From: RBG-16-57-11 sp964503145
GTDB lineage: Bacteria > Chloroflexota > Anaerolineae > Anaerolineales > UBA4823
Direction: 5' to 3'
Length of the DNA stretch: 64,000 bases
NCBI GenBank assembly: GCA_964503145.1
Contig: CAZCYV010000002.1
Span: 558,001 to 622,000, forward strand
Positions 42,080-50,116 of this stretch are shown one piece after another. The notes under the pieces are model-generated. The model ran no database searches, was not told the DNA's origin, and was given only the letters and a program-made list of their open reading frames with translations. The first letter of the stretch is position 1, and each line of letters opens with the position of its first letter. The position numbers and the translations under genes were made by a program.

Positions 42080-43727
42080 GCATCCGGCCCTGCTGGTCGA
42101 AAACCTCACCTTCCGCTACCAACGGCGCAGCGAACCCTCGATCTACGATATTTCGCTGCGCCTGGAACCGGGGGAGATCCTGCTGCTGGCCGGCGCCAGC
42201 GGCTGCGGTAAGACCACCCTGATGCGCTGCACGAATGGGCTGATCCCGCGTGTCTATCGCGGCGAAATGTCCGGCAAGGTGCACATCTTCGGCGTACCGG
42301 TCGAAAAGCTGAGCATGGCCGAACTCTCTCAGAACGTGGGCACCCTGCTGCAAGACCCGGAGCGCCAGATCGTTGGCAGCTACGTGCTCAACGAGGTGGC
42401 TTTTGGACTGGAAAACCTGGGGCTGCCCAGAGAGGAAATCCTGCGCCGCGTGGACAGCACTCTGGAGTACCTGGGCATTTCCCATCTGCGGGACCGGGAA
42501 AACTTCTATCTTTCTGGCGGGGAGAAGCAAAAGGTGGCCCTGGCGGGCGTGTTGGTCATGCAGCCGCGCATTCTGCTCCTGGACGAACCCCTGGCCAGTC
42601 TCGATCCCGTCTCCGCCCACGAGGCGCTGCGCCTCTTCCGCCGCCTGGCGGACGACGGCATCGCCATCATGCTGGTAGAGCATCGCGTGGAAGATGTGCT
42701 GGCGATCCAGCCTGAAAGCGTCTTGTACCTGGACGAGGGCAGGCAGGTGTATTATGGCGACGTTCAAGGCCTGTTCGAGCAGGTGGATTACCGCCGGGTG
42801 AAGCTGCCCGCGCCGTGGGTGTTGGAGCGCGCCCGGCGAGACCCGCCGCCGAAGCCCTTCGTCCCTGCGCTGCCGCCGCCATCCGCTCAGCCGTTAGTCT
42901 CCTTCGAGAACGTCTCTTTCCGGTACAAACCGGAGTTCCCCGAAGTGCTGCACGACATCAGCTTCGAGATCCATCCTGGGGATGTGATCGCCATCCTCGG
43001 ACACAACGGCGCCGGCAAGACCACCCTGGTCAAGCACGCTCTGGGGCTGTTGAAACCCACTCAGGGTCGGGTGCTCCTGCAAGGAGAAGACACCCGCCAG
43101 CTCAGCGTCGCCCAGGCTGCGCACACCGTGGGGTATGTCTTCCAAAGCCCCACCCAGATGCTCTTCGCCCCTACGGTGGCCGAAGAACTGGCCTTCGGAC
43201 CGCGCAATCTGGGCCACCCGCCCGAACAGATCGAACAGGATGTGCTCTGGGCCATCCGCACGGTGCGCCTGGAAGATGAACTCAAGACGCCCCCGCTGGC
43301 GCTTTCCTTCGGCCAGCAAAAGCGCGTCAGCATCGCCGCCGTGCTGGCGATGCGCTCGCGCATCTTGATGCTCGACGAGCCTACCGCCGGACAAGATTAC
43401 TGGAATTATCAGGCCTTTATGGACGCTATTCTGGAGATGCCCGGCTTCGACGCCGTGCTATTCATCACCCACGACGTGGACCTGGCGGTGATCTACGCCA
43501 ACCGCATCCTGTTGGTGTACGACGGTCGCCTGGTCGCCGATGGGACGCCCCAGGAAGTGCTCGCCGATCAGGGACGGCTGCGCCAATGCCGCGTACTGCC
43601 TACCTCGTTGCTCCAACTCAACCTGGAACTCTACCCTCGCACCGGCCACTTCTTGCGCGCCGAGGCGCTGGCGCACTTTGCCCAGCCCGAAGGTAGAAAC
43701 GAAAGCGCCGGCGGTGGGTTAATGTAA
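42072..43727 (+). CDS. ECF transporter ATPase, two ABC domains fused
   Basis: 551 residues. First ATPase (about 5-235): Walker A 'GASGCGKT', signature 'LSGGEKQKVAL', Walker B 'ILLLDEP'. Second (about 275-510): Walker A 'GHNGAGKT', degenerate signature 'LSFGQQKRVSI', Walker B 'ILMLDEP'. This is the CbiO/EcfA-A' fusion that powers energy-coupling-factor uptake. It overlaps the second SAM hydrolase by 8 bp and is followed by S and T components. Confidence 0.92.
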   Translation: MSEHPALLVENLTFRYQRRSEPSIYDISLRLEPGEILLLAGASGCGKTTLMRCTNGLIPRVYRGEMSGKVHIFGVPVEKLSMAELSQNVGTLLQDPERQIVGSYVLNEVAFGLENLGLPREEILRRVDSTLEYLGISHLRDRENFYLSGGEKQKVALAGVLVMQPRILLLDEPLASLDPVSAHEALRLFRRLADDGIAIMLVEHRVEDVLAIQPESVLYLDEGRQVYYGDVQGLFEQVDYRRVKLPAPWVLERARRDPPPKPFVPALPPPSAQPLVSFENVSFRYKPEFPEVLHDISFEIHPGDVIAILGHNGAGKTTLVKHALGLLKPTQGRVLLQGEDTRQLSVAQAAHTVGYVFQSPTQMLFAPTVAEELAFGPRNLGHPPEQIEQDVLWAIRTVRLEDELKTPPLALSFGQQKRVSIAAVLAMRSRILMLDEPTAGQDYWNYQAFMDAILEMPGFDAVLFITHDVDLAVIYANRILLVYDGRLVADGTPQEVLADQGRLRQCRVLPTSLLQLNLELYPRTGHFLRAEALAHFAQPEGRNESAGGGLM

Positions 43728-43766
43728 GTGGCAACGATTTTCTAACTGATGGAAGGAGAAAAGGAC

Positions 43767-44315
43767 ATGGAAAAGAAATCTTTGTGGGCCTTTGGAACGC
43801 GAGAAGTCGTCTACGCGGCCATCGGCGCGGCGCTTTACGCCGTGCTCTCCGTGGCAACGAACTTCCTGCAGATTCCAGCAGCGGCGAACGTATCCGTCCG
43901 CCCGGCGGTAGCTATCCCGATGTTCTTCGGCCTGGCTTTCGGGCCCTGGGTGGGGCTGCTCACCGGCCTGGTCGGCAATATCATCAGCGACTTGATCTCC
44001 GGCTATGGCTTCTGGCCTTGGTGGGACCTGGGGAATGGTCTGATGGGCTTCATCCCCGGCTTGATCTACATCTCGATAACTGACTTCCGCTCGGTCGCGG
44101 ATATCATCAAAGCGGAGATCATGGTGGTCATCGGCGCCGCCGTGGGCATGTTCGTGGCAGCCTTGAGCGAGATCTGGGTGTCTGGCATCGATTTCGCCAC
44201 CACCCTGGCGACTAACTTCATGCCCGCCTTCGTTTCCAACGTCATCAATGGTCTGATCCTGGTGCCGATCTTGATGGTCGCCTACGCCGCCATCCAGGCG
44301 CGCTCCGGGCGATAG
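43767..44315 (+). CDS. ECF transporter S component (substrate-binding membrane protein)
   Basis: 182 residues with six hydrophobic segments. 'VVYAAIGAALYAVLSVATNFLQIP' with its Ala/Thr-rich first helix and 'GPWVGLLTGLVGNIISDLIS' are typical of S components of the PF12822/HtsT type. ATG 43767 follows an AAGGAG site; an upstream ATG at 43749 overlaps that site and is unlikely. The substrate cannot be assigned; the tandem SAM hydrolase genes suggest an adenosine-, methionine- or thiamine-like compound (inference). Confidence 0.85.
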   Translation: MEKKSLWAFGTREVVYAAIGAALYAVLSVATNFLQIPAAANVSVRPAVAIPMFFGLAFGPWVGLLTGLVGNIISDLISGYGFWPWWDLGNGLMGFIPGLIYISITDFRSVADIIKAEIMVVIGAAVGMFVAALSEIWVSGIDFATTLATNFMPAFVSNVINGLILVPILMVAYAAIQARSGR

Positions 44316-44333
44316 AGACCGCCATTGCCCGCC

Positions 44334-44372
44334 GGGTCTGGCCCCTCAGACGCCGCCTGAAGGGCCAGACCC
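44334..44372 (+). other. Strong intercistronic hairpin between S and T components
   Basis: GGGTCTGGCCC (44334-44344) pairs perfectly with GGGCCAGACCC (44362-44372); a nested TCAG/CTGA stem extends it. No T-tract follows, so it is more likely an mRNA stability or translation element than a terminator. Confidence 0.75.
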
Positions 44373-44395
44373 ATCGCCTCGGATACGTTTCCACA

Positions 44396-45262
44396 ATGCT
44401 GGTCAGCTTCAGCTACCGATTTCGCAACAGCCTGGTCGAGAAGATCGACCCGCGGGCGCGCTGGATTTTTTCCATCCTGCTTTTGTTCACCATCACCCTG
44501 TTTTGGGATATCCGCTTTCTGCTGTTCTTCCTGGCGCTCACCCTGGGCCAGTACGCCCTGGCGCGCCTGACCTGGCGGGAGACCCGCCGCGCCTGGCTGT
44601 TCATCTTTTTCATCATGATGATGATGGTCATCGTGAACACCATCATTACCAGCGCCGGGACGATCGGCGAGGTGATGCAGGGCGGGCATCCGCTGGTTCA
44701 GTTCAGCCTGCCGATCTTCGGCCGCGCCTTGAACTTTACTCTGACCATCGAACGCCTGTGGTTTGGCCTGACCCAGATCGTGCGCATCCTGTCCATCTCG
44801 GCACTGTTCCTGGTCATCCCCTTCACCATGGACCCGCGCCAGTATGGCGCTACCTTCCGCGGCCTGGGGCTGCCAGATCGCCTGGCCTATTCGCTCGACC
44901 TGGCCTTCCGCTTCGTGCCCACCCTCAGCCGGGATTTTCAAATCACCCTGGACGCTCAAAAGGCGCGCGGCTACGAAGTGGAAAAGCTGCAAGGGGGGCT
45001 GATCAGCCAGATCCGCAAGATGGCTCCGCTGGTCGTGCCGGTGACGATGAACGCCATCCTCAGCGGCGAGGACATCACCAACGCCATGGATCTGCGCTGC
45101 TTTGGCCTGCATCGCCGCACCTGGATTCAGCAGCTTCATTACCGCTGGCCGGACTACCTGGTGATCGGGCTGGGGATTTTACTGCTGGCCGTCTCCATCT
45201 GGCTGAAAGCCCAGGGCTACGGAGGGTTCTGGGTACCCGGCTGGTTGATCCCCTCGCCCTAG
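44396..45262 (+). CDS. ECF transporter T component (EcfT/CbiQ)
   Basis: 288 residues, about six hydrophobic helices. 'DPRARWIFSILLLF' near the N-terminus and the coupling-helix motif 'DAQKARGYEV' (about 189-198) with 'AMDLRCFG' (about 230) mark EcfT, which links the S component to the ATPases. Completes the fused A-A', S, T set of a dedicated ECF transporter. Confidence 0.9.
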   Translation: MLVSFSYRFRNSLVEKIDPRARWIFSILLLFTITLFWDIRFLLFFLALTLGQYALARLTWRETRRAWLFIFFIMMMMVIVNTIITSAGTIGEVMQGGHPLVQFSLPIFGRALNFTLTIERLWFGLTQIVRILSISALFLVIPFTMDPRQYGATFRGLGLPDRLAYSLDLAFRFVPTLSRDFQITLDAQKARGYEVEKLQGGLISQIRKMAPLVVPVTMNAILSGEDITNAMDLRCFGLHRRTWIQQLHYRWPDYLVIGLGILLLAVSIWLKAQGYGGFWVPGWLIPSP

Positions 45263-45302
45263 CATCAGCGATGACGCTTCCCGATTTTCCTCTTCTCCAC
45301 CG

Positions 45303-47687
45303 ATGACCTTTACCCTGGAGAATCGCTTCTTGCAGCTTGCCCTGGATGTCGAGCAAGCCTGCTGGAGCCTCTTTCCGCGTTCCGAAGATATGCCGGCGCT
45401 GGAGGGCGTGCGCATGCAGGCCGCCTACCGCTGCGCCGGAAAACGCTGCTCTGCCCTCGAAAGCTGGCCGGGCACCGATCTCAGCCGCGGCGGGCGCCGG
45501 CCCTCGCCGCACGGCCCGTTGCAGCACCTCGAGTTGCGGCTCGGCGCCGATGCCTGCGGCCTGCGCTGCCGGATCGAGTTTGCCCTGCCTGAGGAGGAGC
45601 CGGCGCTCTTCTGGCGCCTGCTGATCGAGAACACCGGCGCGCAGTCGGTCCACCTGGATCGCCTGACCCTGCTGCGCTGCGATCCACGCTCCGGCGGCTC
45701 GAACTCCAGGATCCGCAACATCCAGCCGGACCAGGCGCGTTTCTTCTCCAATGGCTGGCAATCCTGGTCCTACGCCGGGGCTTATGCGCCCCAGGATCGC
45801 TTCCGCCGCACTCGCCTGGGGCCGATCCGCGCTCCCACCGATGTCAACGCCGGCACGCCTATGCCCACCCGGCGCGGCCATTTCTCCAGCGACATGTTCG
45901 GTGTGCTGGGCGACCGCCGCACGCGGCGCGCTCTGCTGGCCGGCCTCATCTCCCAGGCGCAGCACTTCGGGTCGCTGGAAGCCCGCCTGAAACCGGATGA
46001 CCTGGCCCTGAGCCTATGGGCCAACGGTGATGGGGCGCGCCTGGATCCCGGCGCGCAGCTCGAGACCGACTGGGCCTACCTGTATCTCCTGGATGCCGAT
46101 GCCCCCGACCCATTGGGGCCGTATCTGGAGGCCGTGAGGCGGCAGGCCGGTCTAGCCGGCGCCCCTGAACTTGCCATTCCCACCGGCTGGTGCTCCTGGT
46201 ATCAGTTCTCCTCCGAGACTTATCAGGGCGCGGTCGCCGCGCAGGACATCCGCGACAACCTGCTGGCGCTCAGCCAGCTCAAAGAGGAACTCCCGCTGTC
46301 CATCGTGCAGATCGACGATGGCTTCGAGGCGCAAATCGGCGACTGGTTCGCTTTCAGCCCTGGCTTTCCTCAGGGCGTGGCCCCGCTGGCGGCGGAAATC
46401 CGCCGCCAGGGCTTCACCCCCGGCCTGTGGCTGGCGCCGTTCATCGTGCACCCCAGGTCGCGGCTGGCGGATGAACACCCCGACTGGCTGCTGTGCGGGC
46501 GCTTTGGCCGCCCGGTCAACGCCGGCTTGCTGTGGGACGCCTTCACCACCGCCCTGGATCTGACCCATCCCCCGGCCCTGGATTACGCCTGCCGGGTTGT
46601 CCACACCGCCGTGCACGAGTGGGGGTATGCCTACCTGAAGCTGGATTTTCTGTACGCCGCCGCGCTGCCCGGAAAATACCGCGACCCCACCCGCAGCCGC
46701 GCTCAGGTGTTGCGCGCCGGGCTGGCCGCTTTGCGCCAGGCCGCTGGAGACCAGGCTTTCCTGCTTGGCTGCGGCTGCCCGCTCGGCCCGGCGATCGGCC
46801 TGGTGGATGCCATGCGGGTCAGCGCCGACACCGCCCGGCGCTGGAAGCCCTCCTACCGCGGCGTCGAGGCCTTCTTCGCTGCCGAGCCCAACTTCCCGGC
46901 CGCCCGCAACGCTTGCCATAACAGCCTGACCCGCGCCCCCTTGCACCGGCGCTGGTGGATCAACGACCCGGACTGCATCCTGGTTCGTCCCGACACCCGC
47001 CTGACCCTGGCGGAGGTGCAGACCGTTGCTTCGGTGATCGCCCTGACCGGCGGTTCGCTCTTCGTCTCCGACCACCTGCCCGCCCTGCCCGAGGAGCGGC
47101 TGCGCATCCTGTGGGCGCTGCTGCCGCCCATCGGCGCGCGGCCACACCTGCTAGACTGGCTCGATTCATCCACTCCGCGCCGCCTGCGCCTGGATCTGGA
47201 GGGCACCGCAGGCACATGGCATCTGCTGGCGCGGTTCAACTGGGAAGATACGCCCCAAGACTTGAGCCTGCTGCCGGGCGATTTCGACCTCGATCCGCGG
47301 CCGGCCTATTGGGGGCGCGAGTTCTGGCGCAGCGAGGTCGGCCTGCTGAGCGAAAAGGGCTGGGCTTTCCCGGCCTGTCCGCCGCACAGCGTCATCCTGT
47401 TGGCCGTGCGCCCCCACACGCCGGAGCGGCCGCAGTACCTGGGGAGCGACCTGCACATTTCGCAAGGACTGGAGCTGGAGAGCTGGCGTTGGGAACCGTC
47501 GAGCGGCGAGCTATCCTTCTGCCTCAGCCGACCCGACCGCGCCCGGGGCGTTGTCGATCTGGCCCTGCCCCGCCCGCCGCGCCTGGCTGCCCTGAATGGG
47601 AAGCCGCTCACGTGGGAGCAGTTTGATCCCGGTGTTTATCGTTTTGCGCTTCAGTTTGATCGATCTGCAGAAATCGTCGTTCGGTGA
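45303..47687 (+). CDS. Alpha-galactosidase-like glycoside hydrolase, GH36
   Basis: 794 residues, no signal peptide, so cytoplasmic. An N-terminal beta-sandwich (about 1-280) precedes the catalytic barrel: 'GWCSWYQF' near 298, 'IVQIDDGFE' near 335, nucleophile Asp448 in 'YLKLDFLY', and Asp509 in 'DAMRVSADTA' as acid/base, the GH36 arrangement. A C-terminal beta domain ends the protein. It starts 40 bp after the EcfT gene and is probably in the same transcript, though its link to ECF uptake is unclear. Confidence 0.9.
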   Translation: MTFTLENRFLQLALDVEQACWSLFPRSEDMPALEGVRMQAAYRCAGKRCSALESWPGTDLSRGGRRPSPHGPLQHLELRLGADACGLRCRIEFALPEEEPALFWRLLIENTGAQSVHLDRLTLLRCDPRSGGSNSRIRNIQPDQARFFSNGWQSWSYAGAYAPQDRFRRTRLGPIRAPTDVNAGTPMPTRRGHFSSDMFGVLGDRRTRRALLAGLISQAQHFGSLEARLKPDDLALSLWANGDGARLDPGAQLETDWAYLYLLDADAPDPLGPYLEAVRRQAGLAGAPELAIPTGWCSWYQFSSETYQGAVAAQDIRDNLLALSQLKEELPLSIVQIDDGFEAQIGDWFAFSPGFPQGVAPLAAEIRRQGFTPGLWLAPFIVHPRSRLADEHPDWLLCGRFGRPVNAGLLWDAFTTALDLTHPPALDYACRVVHTAVHEWGYAYLKLDFLYAAALPGKYRDPTRSRAQVLRAGLAALRQAAGDQAFLLGCGCPLGPAIGLVDAMRVSADTARRWKPSYRGVEAFFAAEPNFPAARNACHNSLTRAPLHRRWWINDPDCILVRPDTRLTLAEVQTVASVIALTGGSLFVSDHLPALPEERLRILWALLPPIGARPHLLDWLDSSTPRRLRLDLEGTAGTWHLLARFNWEDTPQDLSLLPGDFDLDPRPAYWGREFWRSEVGLLSEKGWAFPACPPHSVILLAVRPHTPERPQYLGSDLHISQGLELESWRWEPSSGELSFCLSRPDRARGVVDLALPRPPRLAALNGKPLTWEQFDPGVYRFALQFDRSAEIVVR

Positions 47688-47698
47688 TCGCTGTTGCC

Positions 47699-47908
47699 CT
47701 AGCGAGGATGATTGCCCTCGATCAATGCAACGCGTTTTTCTGCGCGGCGGCGCTCGCTATGCAATTGCCTAATGTTGGTGACGATGCGCGTCACGCCCTC
47801 CGCAAAGCGCTGGATGAAGCCCTGGACGTACTCCAGAACATCCAGCGACGCATCCTGGATCGGCGGGGTCAGGTCCCTCCCTGTCGCCATGCCCTGCATC
47901 ACGTCCAC
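47699..47908 (-). CDS. Small unknown protein or gene remnant
   Basis: 69 codons from a GTG without a ribosome site. The same frame stays open upstream to the stop of the MoaD-like gene (47939). The stretch 'GRDLTPPIQDASLDVLEYVQGFIQRF' has a faint likeness to the C-terminal tail of Gfo/Idh/MocA oxidoreductases, which would make this a relic. No firm assignment. Confidence 0.35.
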   Translation of the reverse strand: MDVMQGMATGRDLTPPIQDASLDVLEYVQGFIQRFAEGVTRIVTNIRQLHSERRRAEKRVALIEGNHPR

Positions 47909-47938
47909 GGCATGGGAGGCGAAGTAGGCCGCGTTGGG

Positions 47939-48235
47939 TTAGCCGCCTGCCATCGCCCCCACGATCCTGAGCGGCTCCTTGCCCGCCGTCACCTCGACAG
48001 GCAAGAGGCTGTCTGGCGACTCCAGCGACAAATCCTCGCCGCAGGCGAAGAAACGGATGAAGGGCCGGCGCTCTTTCGTTATATGGTCGCGGATGGTGCC
48101 GCGCAGCATGGGATATTGGGCTTCTAGCGCGTCCAGCACCGCACCGATGGTCGTCGGCCCTTCGACTTGAAGCTCGACTTCGCGGCCGGTGTTCGCCAGC
48201 CTCCACAGGTGGGTGGGAAGCACGAGGCGGATCAT
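47939..48235 (-). CDS. MoaD/ThiS-family ubiquitin-like protein
   Basis: 98 residues. The opening 'MIRLVLPTHLWRLANTGREVELQVEGPTTIGAVLDALE' and the C-terminal Gly-Gly ('GAMAGG' then stop) show the beta-grasp fold and adenylatable diglycine tail of MoaD/ThiS sulfur carriers. The ATG overlaps the stop of the BNR-repeat gene (ATGA). No moaE, thiG or E1-like partner gene is nearby, so it is not part of an obvious cofactor operon. Confidence 0.85.
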   Translation of the reverse strand: MIRLVLPTHLWRLANTGREVELQVEGPTTIGAVLDALEAQYPMLRGTIRDHITKERRPFIRFFACGEDLSLESPDSLLPVEVTAGKEPLRIVGAMAGG

Positions 48236-49392
48236 GCCAGCGTCTGGACCTCGACCGAGAGCACGGGAGGAAGGTCGCGGACGATCGGCGCCCAATGATC
48301 GCCGGAATCGGCGGAGGCATAGACCTGCCCACCGGTGGTGCCGAAGTAAACGCCGCACGAATCGAGGGTATCGACGGCCATGGCGCTGCGCAGCACGTTG
48401 ACGTAGCAGTTCTCTTGCGGCAAGCCGTTGGTCAGGGCTTCCCATTCATTGCCGCCCGTGCGGCTGCGGTAGACGCGCAGCTTGCCATCGGGGGGATAAT
48501 GCTCCGAGTCGCTCTTGATCGGGACGACGTAAATCGTCTCCGGCTCGTGGGCGTGGACGGCGATGGGAAAGCCGAAGTCGCTGGGCAGGTTTCCACTGAC
48601 TTCGTACCACTGTTCGCCAGCGTTATCGCTGCGCATGATATCCCAATGCTTCTGCATAAACAACACATCCGGGCGCGAGCGGTGCATGGCAATGCTGTGG
48701 ACACAATGGCCGACTTCGGCGTCTGGATCGGGGAGCTCAAACTCGGAATGCAGGCCGGCAGTTATTGGCCGCCAGGTCTGGCCGCCATCATCGGTGCGGA
48801 AAGCGCCCGCGGCCGAGATAGCGACAAACATGCGCCCTGGGTCTTTCGAATCCAAGAGGATGGTATGCAGGCACATCCCGCCGGCGCCAGGCTGCCACAG
48901 ATGTCCTTTGGCTCGCCGCAGCCCGTCAAGCTCCTGCCAGGTCGCCCCGCCATCGGTCGAGCGGAACAAGGCGGCGTCCTCTACCCCGGCATAGACCGTA
49001 TCGGGATCGGTCAGGGAAGGCTCCAGGCGCCAGACGCGCGTGAATTTCCATGGGCGTTGCGTGCCATCGTAAAACTGGTGCGTGCCGACCTCGCCCTGGT
49101 AAACAAACTTGTTGCTCTCGCCCCGCGGCATACCGTCGGGCGCTGTTTCTGGTCCGCCGCCTGGCGTTTCCCAGGTCATCCCGCCGTCGCTCGAGCGCTG
49201 GATCACCTGTCCGAACCAGCCGCTGGACTGAGAGGCATAGATCCGGTCCGGGTCAACCGGCGACCCTTTGAGGTGATAGATCTCCCAGCCGGGGAAATGT
49301 GGGCCGCTGACGTCCCACTTTGCGCGTTTGGCATCTGATGTCAGAATAAAGGCCCCTTTGCGCGTGCCTACTAAAACTCGAATACCGGTCAT
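48232..49392 (-). CDS. BNR/Asp-box beta-propeller protein (sialidase-like fold)
   Basis: 386 residues, no signal peptide. Asp-boxes 'SSDGGMTWE', 'STDGGATWQ', 'TDDGGQTWR', 'SDNAGEQWY' and 'SADSGDHWA' recur at propeller spacing. Often labelled exo-alpha-sialidase, but the catalytic Arg triad of sialidases is not evident. The ATG has an AAGGAG site. Its stop overlaps the MoaD-like start, so the two products are made together. Confidence 0.8.
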   Translation of the reverse strand: MTGIRVLVGTRKGAFILTSDAKRAKWDVSGPHFPGWEIYHLKGSPVDPDRIYASQSSGWFGQVIQRSSDGGMTWETPGGGPETAPDGMPRGESNKFVYQGEVGTHQFYDGTQRPWKFTRVWRLEPSLTDPDTVYAGVEDAALFRSTDGGATWQELDGLRRAKGHLWQPGAGGMCLHTILLDSKDPGRMFVAISAAGAFRTDDGGQTWRPITAGLHSEFELPDPDAEVGHCVHSIAMHRSRPDVLFMQKHWDIMRSDNAGEQWYEVSGNLPSDFGFPIAVHAHEPETIYVVPIKSDSEHYPPDGKLRVYRSRTGGNEWEALTNGLPQENCYVNVLRSAMAVDTLDSCGVYFGTTGGQVYASADSGDHWAPIVRDLPPVLSVEVQTLA

Positions 49393-49507
49393 ACAATTGC
49401 TCCTTTCTGAAACTCTCTTTGGTGGTTGCCAGATACCCAGTTATATGCCAGGCGATCTCTGGCTCACAAGCTCTTGGATCCTGGAAACGATAAATCGCTC
49501 ACGCGAG

Positions 49508-49915
49508 TCAGCTCGTTGCCAGGCTTAGCTGCCAGGACACGCCGAACCTGTCCGCAAGCCAGGCAAATTTCTCACTGAATGGGTAGCGATCCAGGGGCAT
49601 CATGACCTGGCCGTCGTGAGACAGCACTTCGAACAGCTGGTCGATTTCTGCCTCGGTTTCACAGTTGACGTAAATCGACATGGCTGGTGTGAAGGTGAAG
49701 GCATGCTCAATATTGCTATCGATGCACATAAATTCCTGCCCGCTGAGGGAAAAGACGGCGTGCATCACGGTTCCTTCGGCTCCGGCCTCATTCGGCCCAT
49801 AGCGAGTGATGCTCAGGATCTTCGACTTTTCAAAAAGCGAAATGTAGAAGTTCATGGCTTCTTCAGCCTGGCCGTCAAACATCAAAAAGGTGACAAGTTT
49901 TTGCATAGGCTTCAT
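49508..49915 (-). CDS. PhnB-like VOC-fold protein (3-demethylubiquinone methyltransferase-like)
   Basis: 135 residues. 'KLVTFLMFDGQAEEAMNFYISLFEKSKILSITRYG' and 'MPLDRYPFSEKFAWLADRFGVSWQL' are characteristic of PF06983/PhnB-type glyoxalase-fold proteins. Their function is mostly unknown despite the methyltransferase name. Single gene. The 49916-50052 gap holds nothing else recognisable. Confidence 0.9.
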   Translation of the reverse strand: MKPMQKLVTFLMFDGQAEEAMNFYISLFEKSKILSITRYGPNEAGAEGTVMHAVFSLSGQEFMCIDSNIEHAFTFTPAMSIYVNCETEAEIDQLFEVLSHDGQVMMPLDRYPFSEKFAWLADRFGVSWQLSLATS

Positions 49916-50052
49916 CCTGATTCCTTCAAAAGCAATTTTACCTTAAAAGGTCATTTTTGTCAAACATTTGTTCTAGATTATCTGTTCGCAGGCACATGGG
50001 CTTCATCCCAGAATCCCGAAATGGCGACGCCGTTGAGGGAATGGCATCAGGC

Positions 50053-50095
50053 AACAAAACACGGTCAGCCAGGTTGGAAAACCTGGCTGACCGTG
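50053..50095 (-). terminator. Terminator of the giant surface-protein gene
   Basis: A perfect 16-bp stem (50060-50075 with 50080-50095) and a GGAA loop. Read on the minus strand it is followed by TTTTGTTG. It lies 21 bp past the stop codon. Confidence 0.9.
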
Positions 50096-50116
50096 CGGTA
50101 AAGTCCTTCCTCACAT

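Noticed and set aside
43728..43766. Possible riboswitch before the ECF S component
   Set aside because: The gap is only 39 nt, too short for a known vitamin riboswitch.
46152..47147. 331-codon minus-strand open frame
   Set aside because: Antisense shadow of the GH36 gene, whose catalytic motifs are in the plus frame.
47684..48127. 147-codon plus-strand open frame after GH36
   Set aside because: Antisense to the MoaD-like gene, which has a clear family fold, Gly-Gly end and coupled start.
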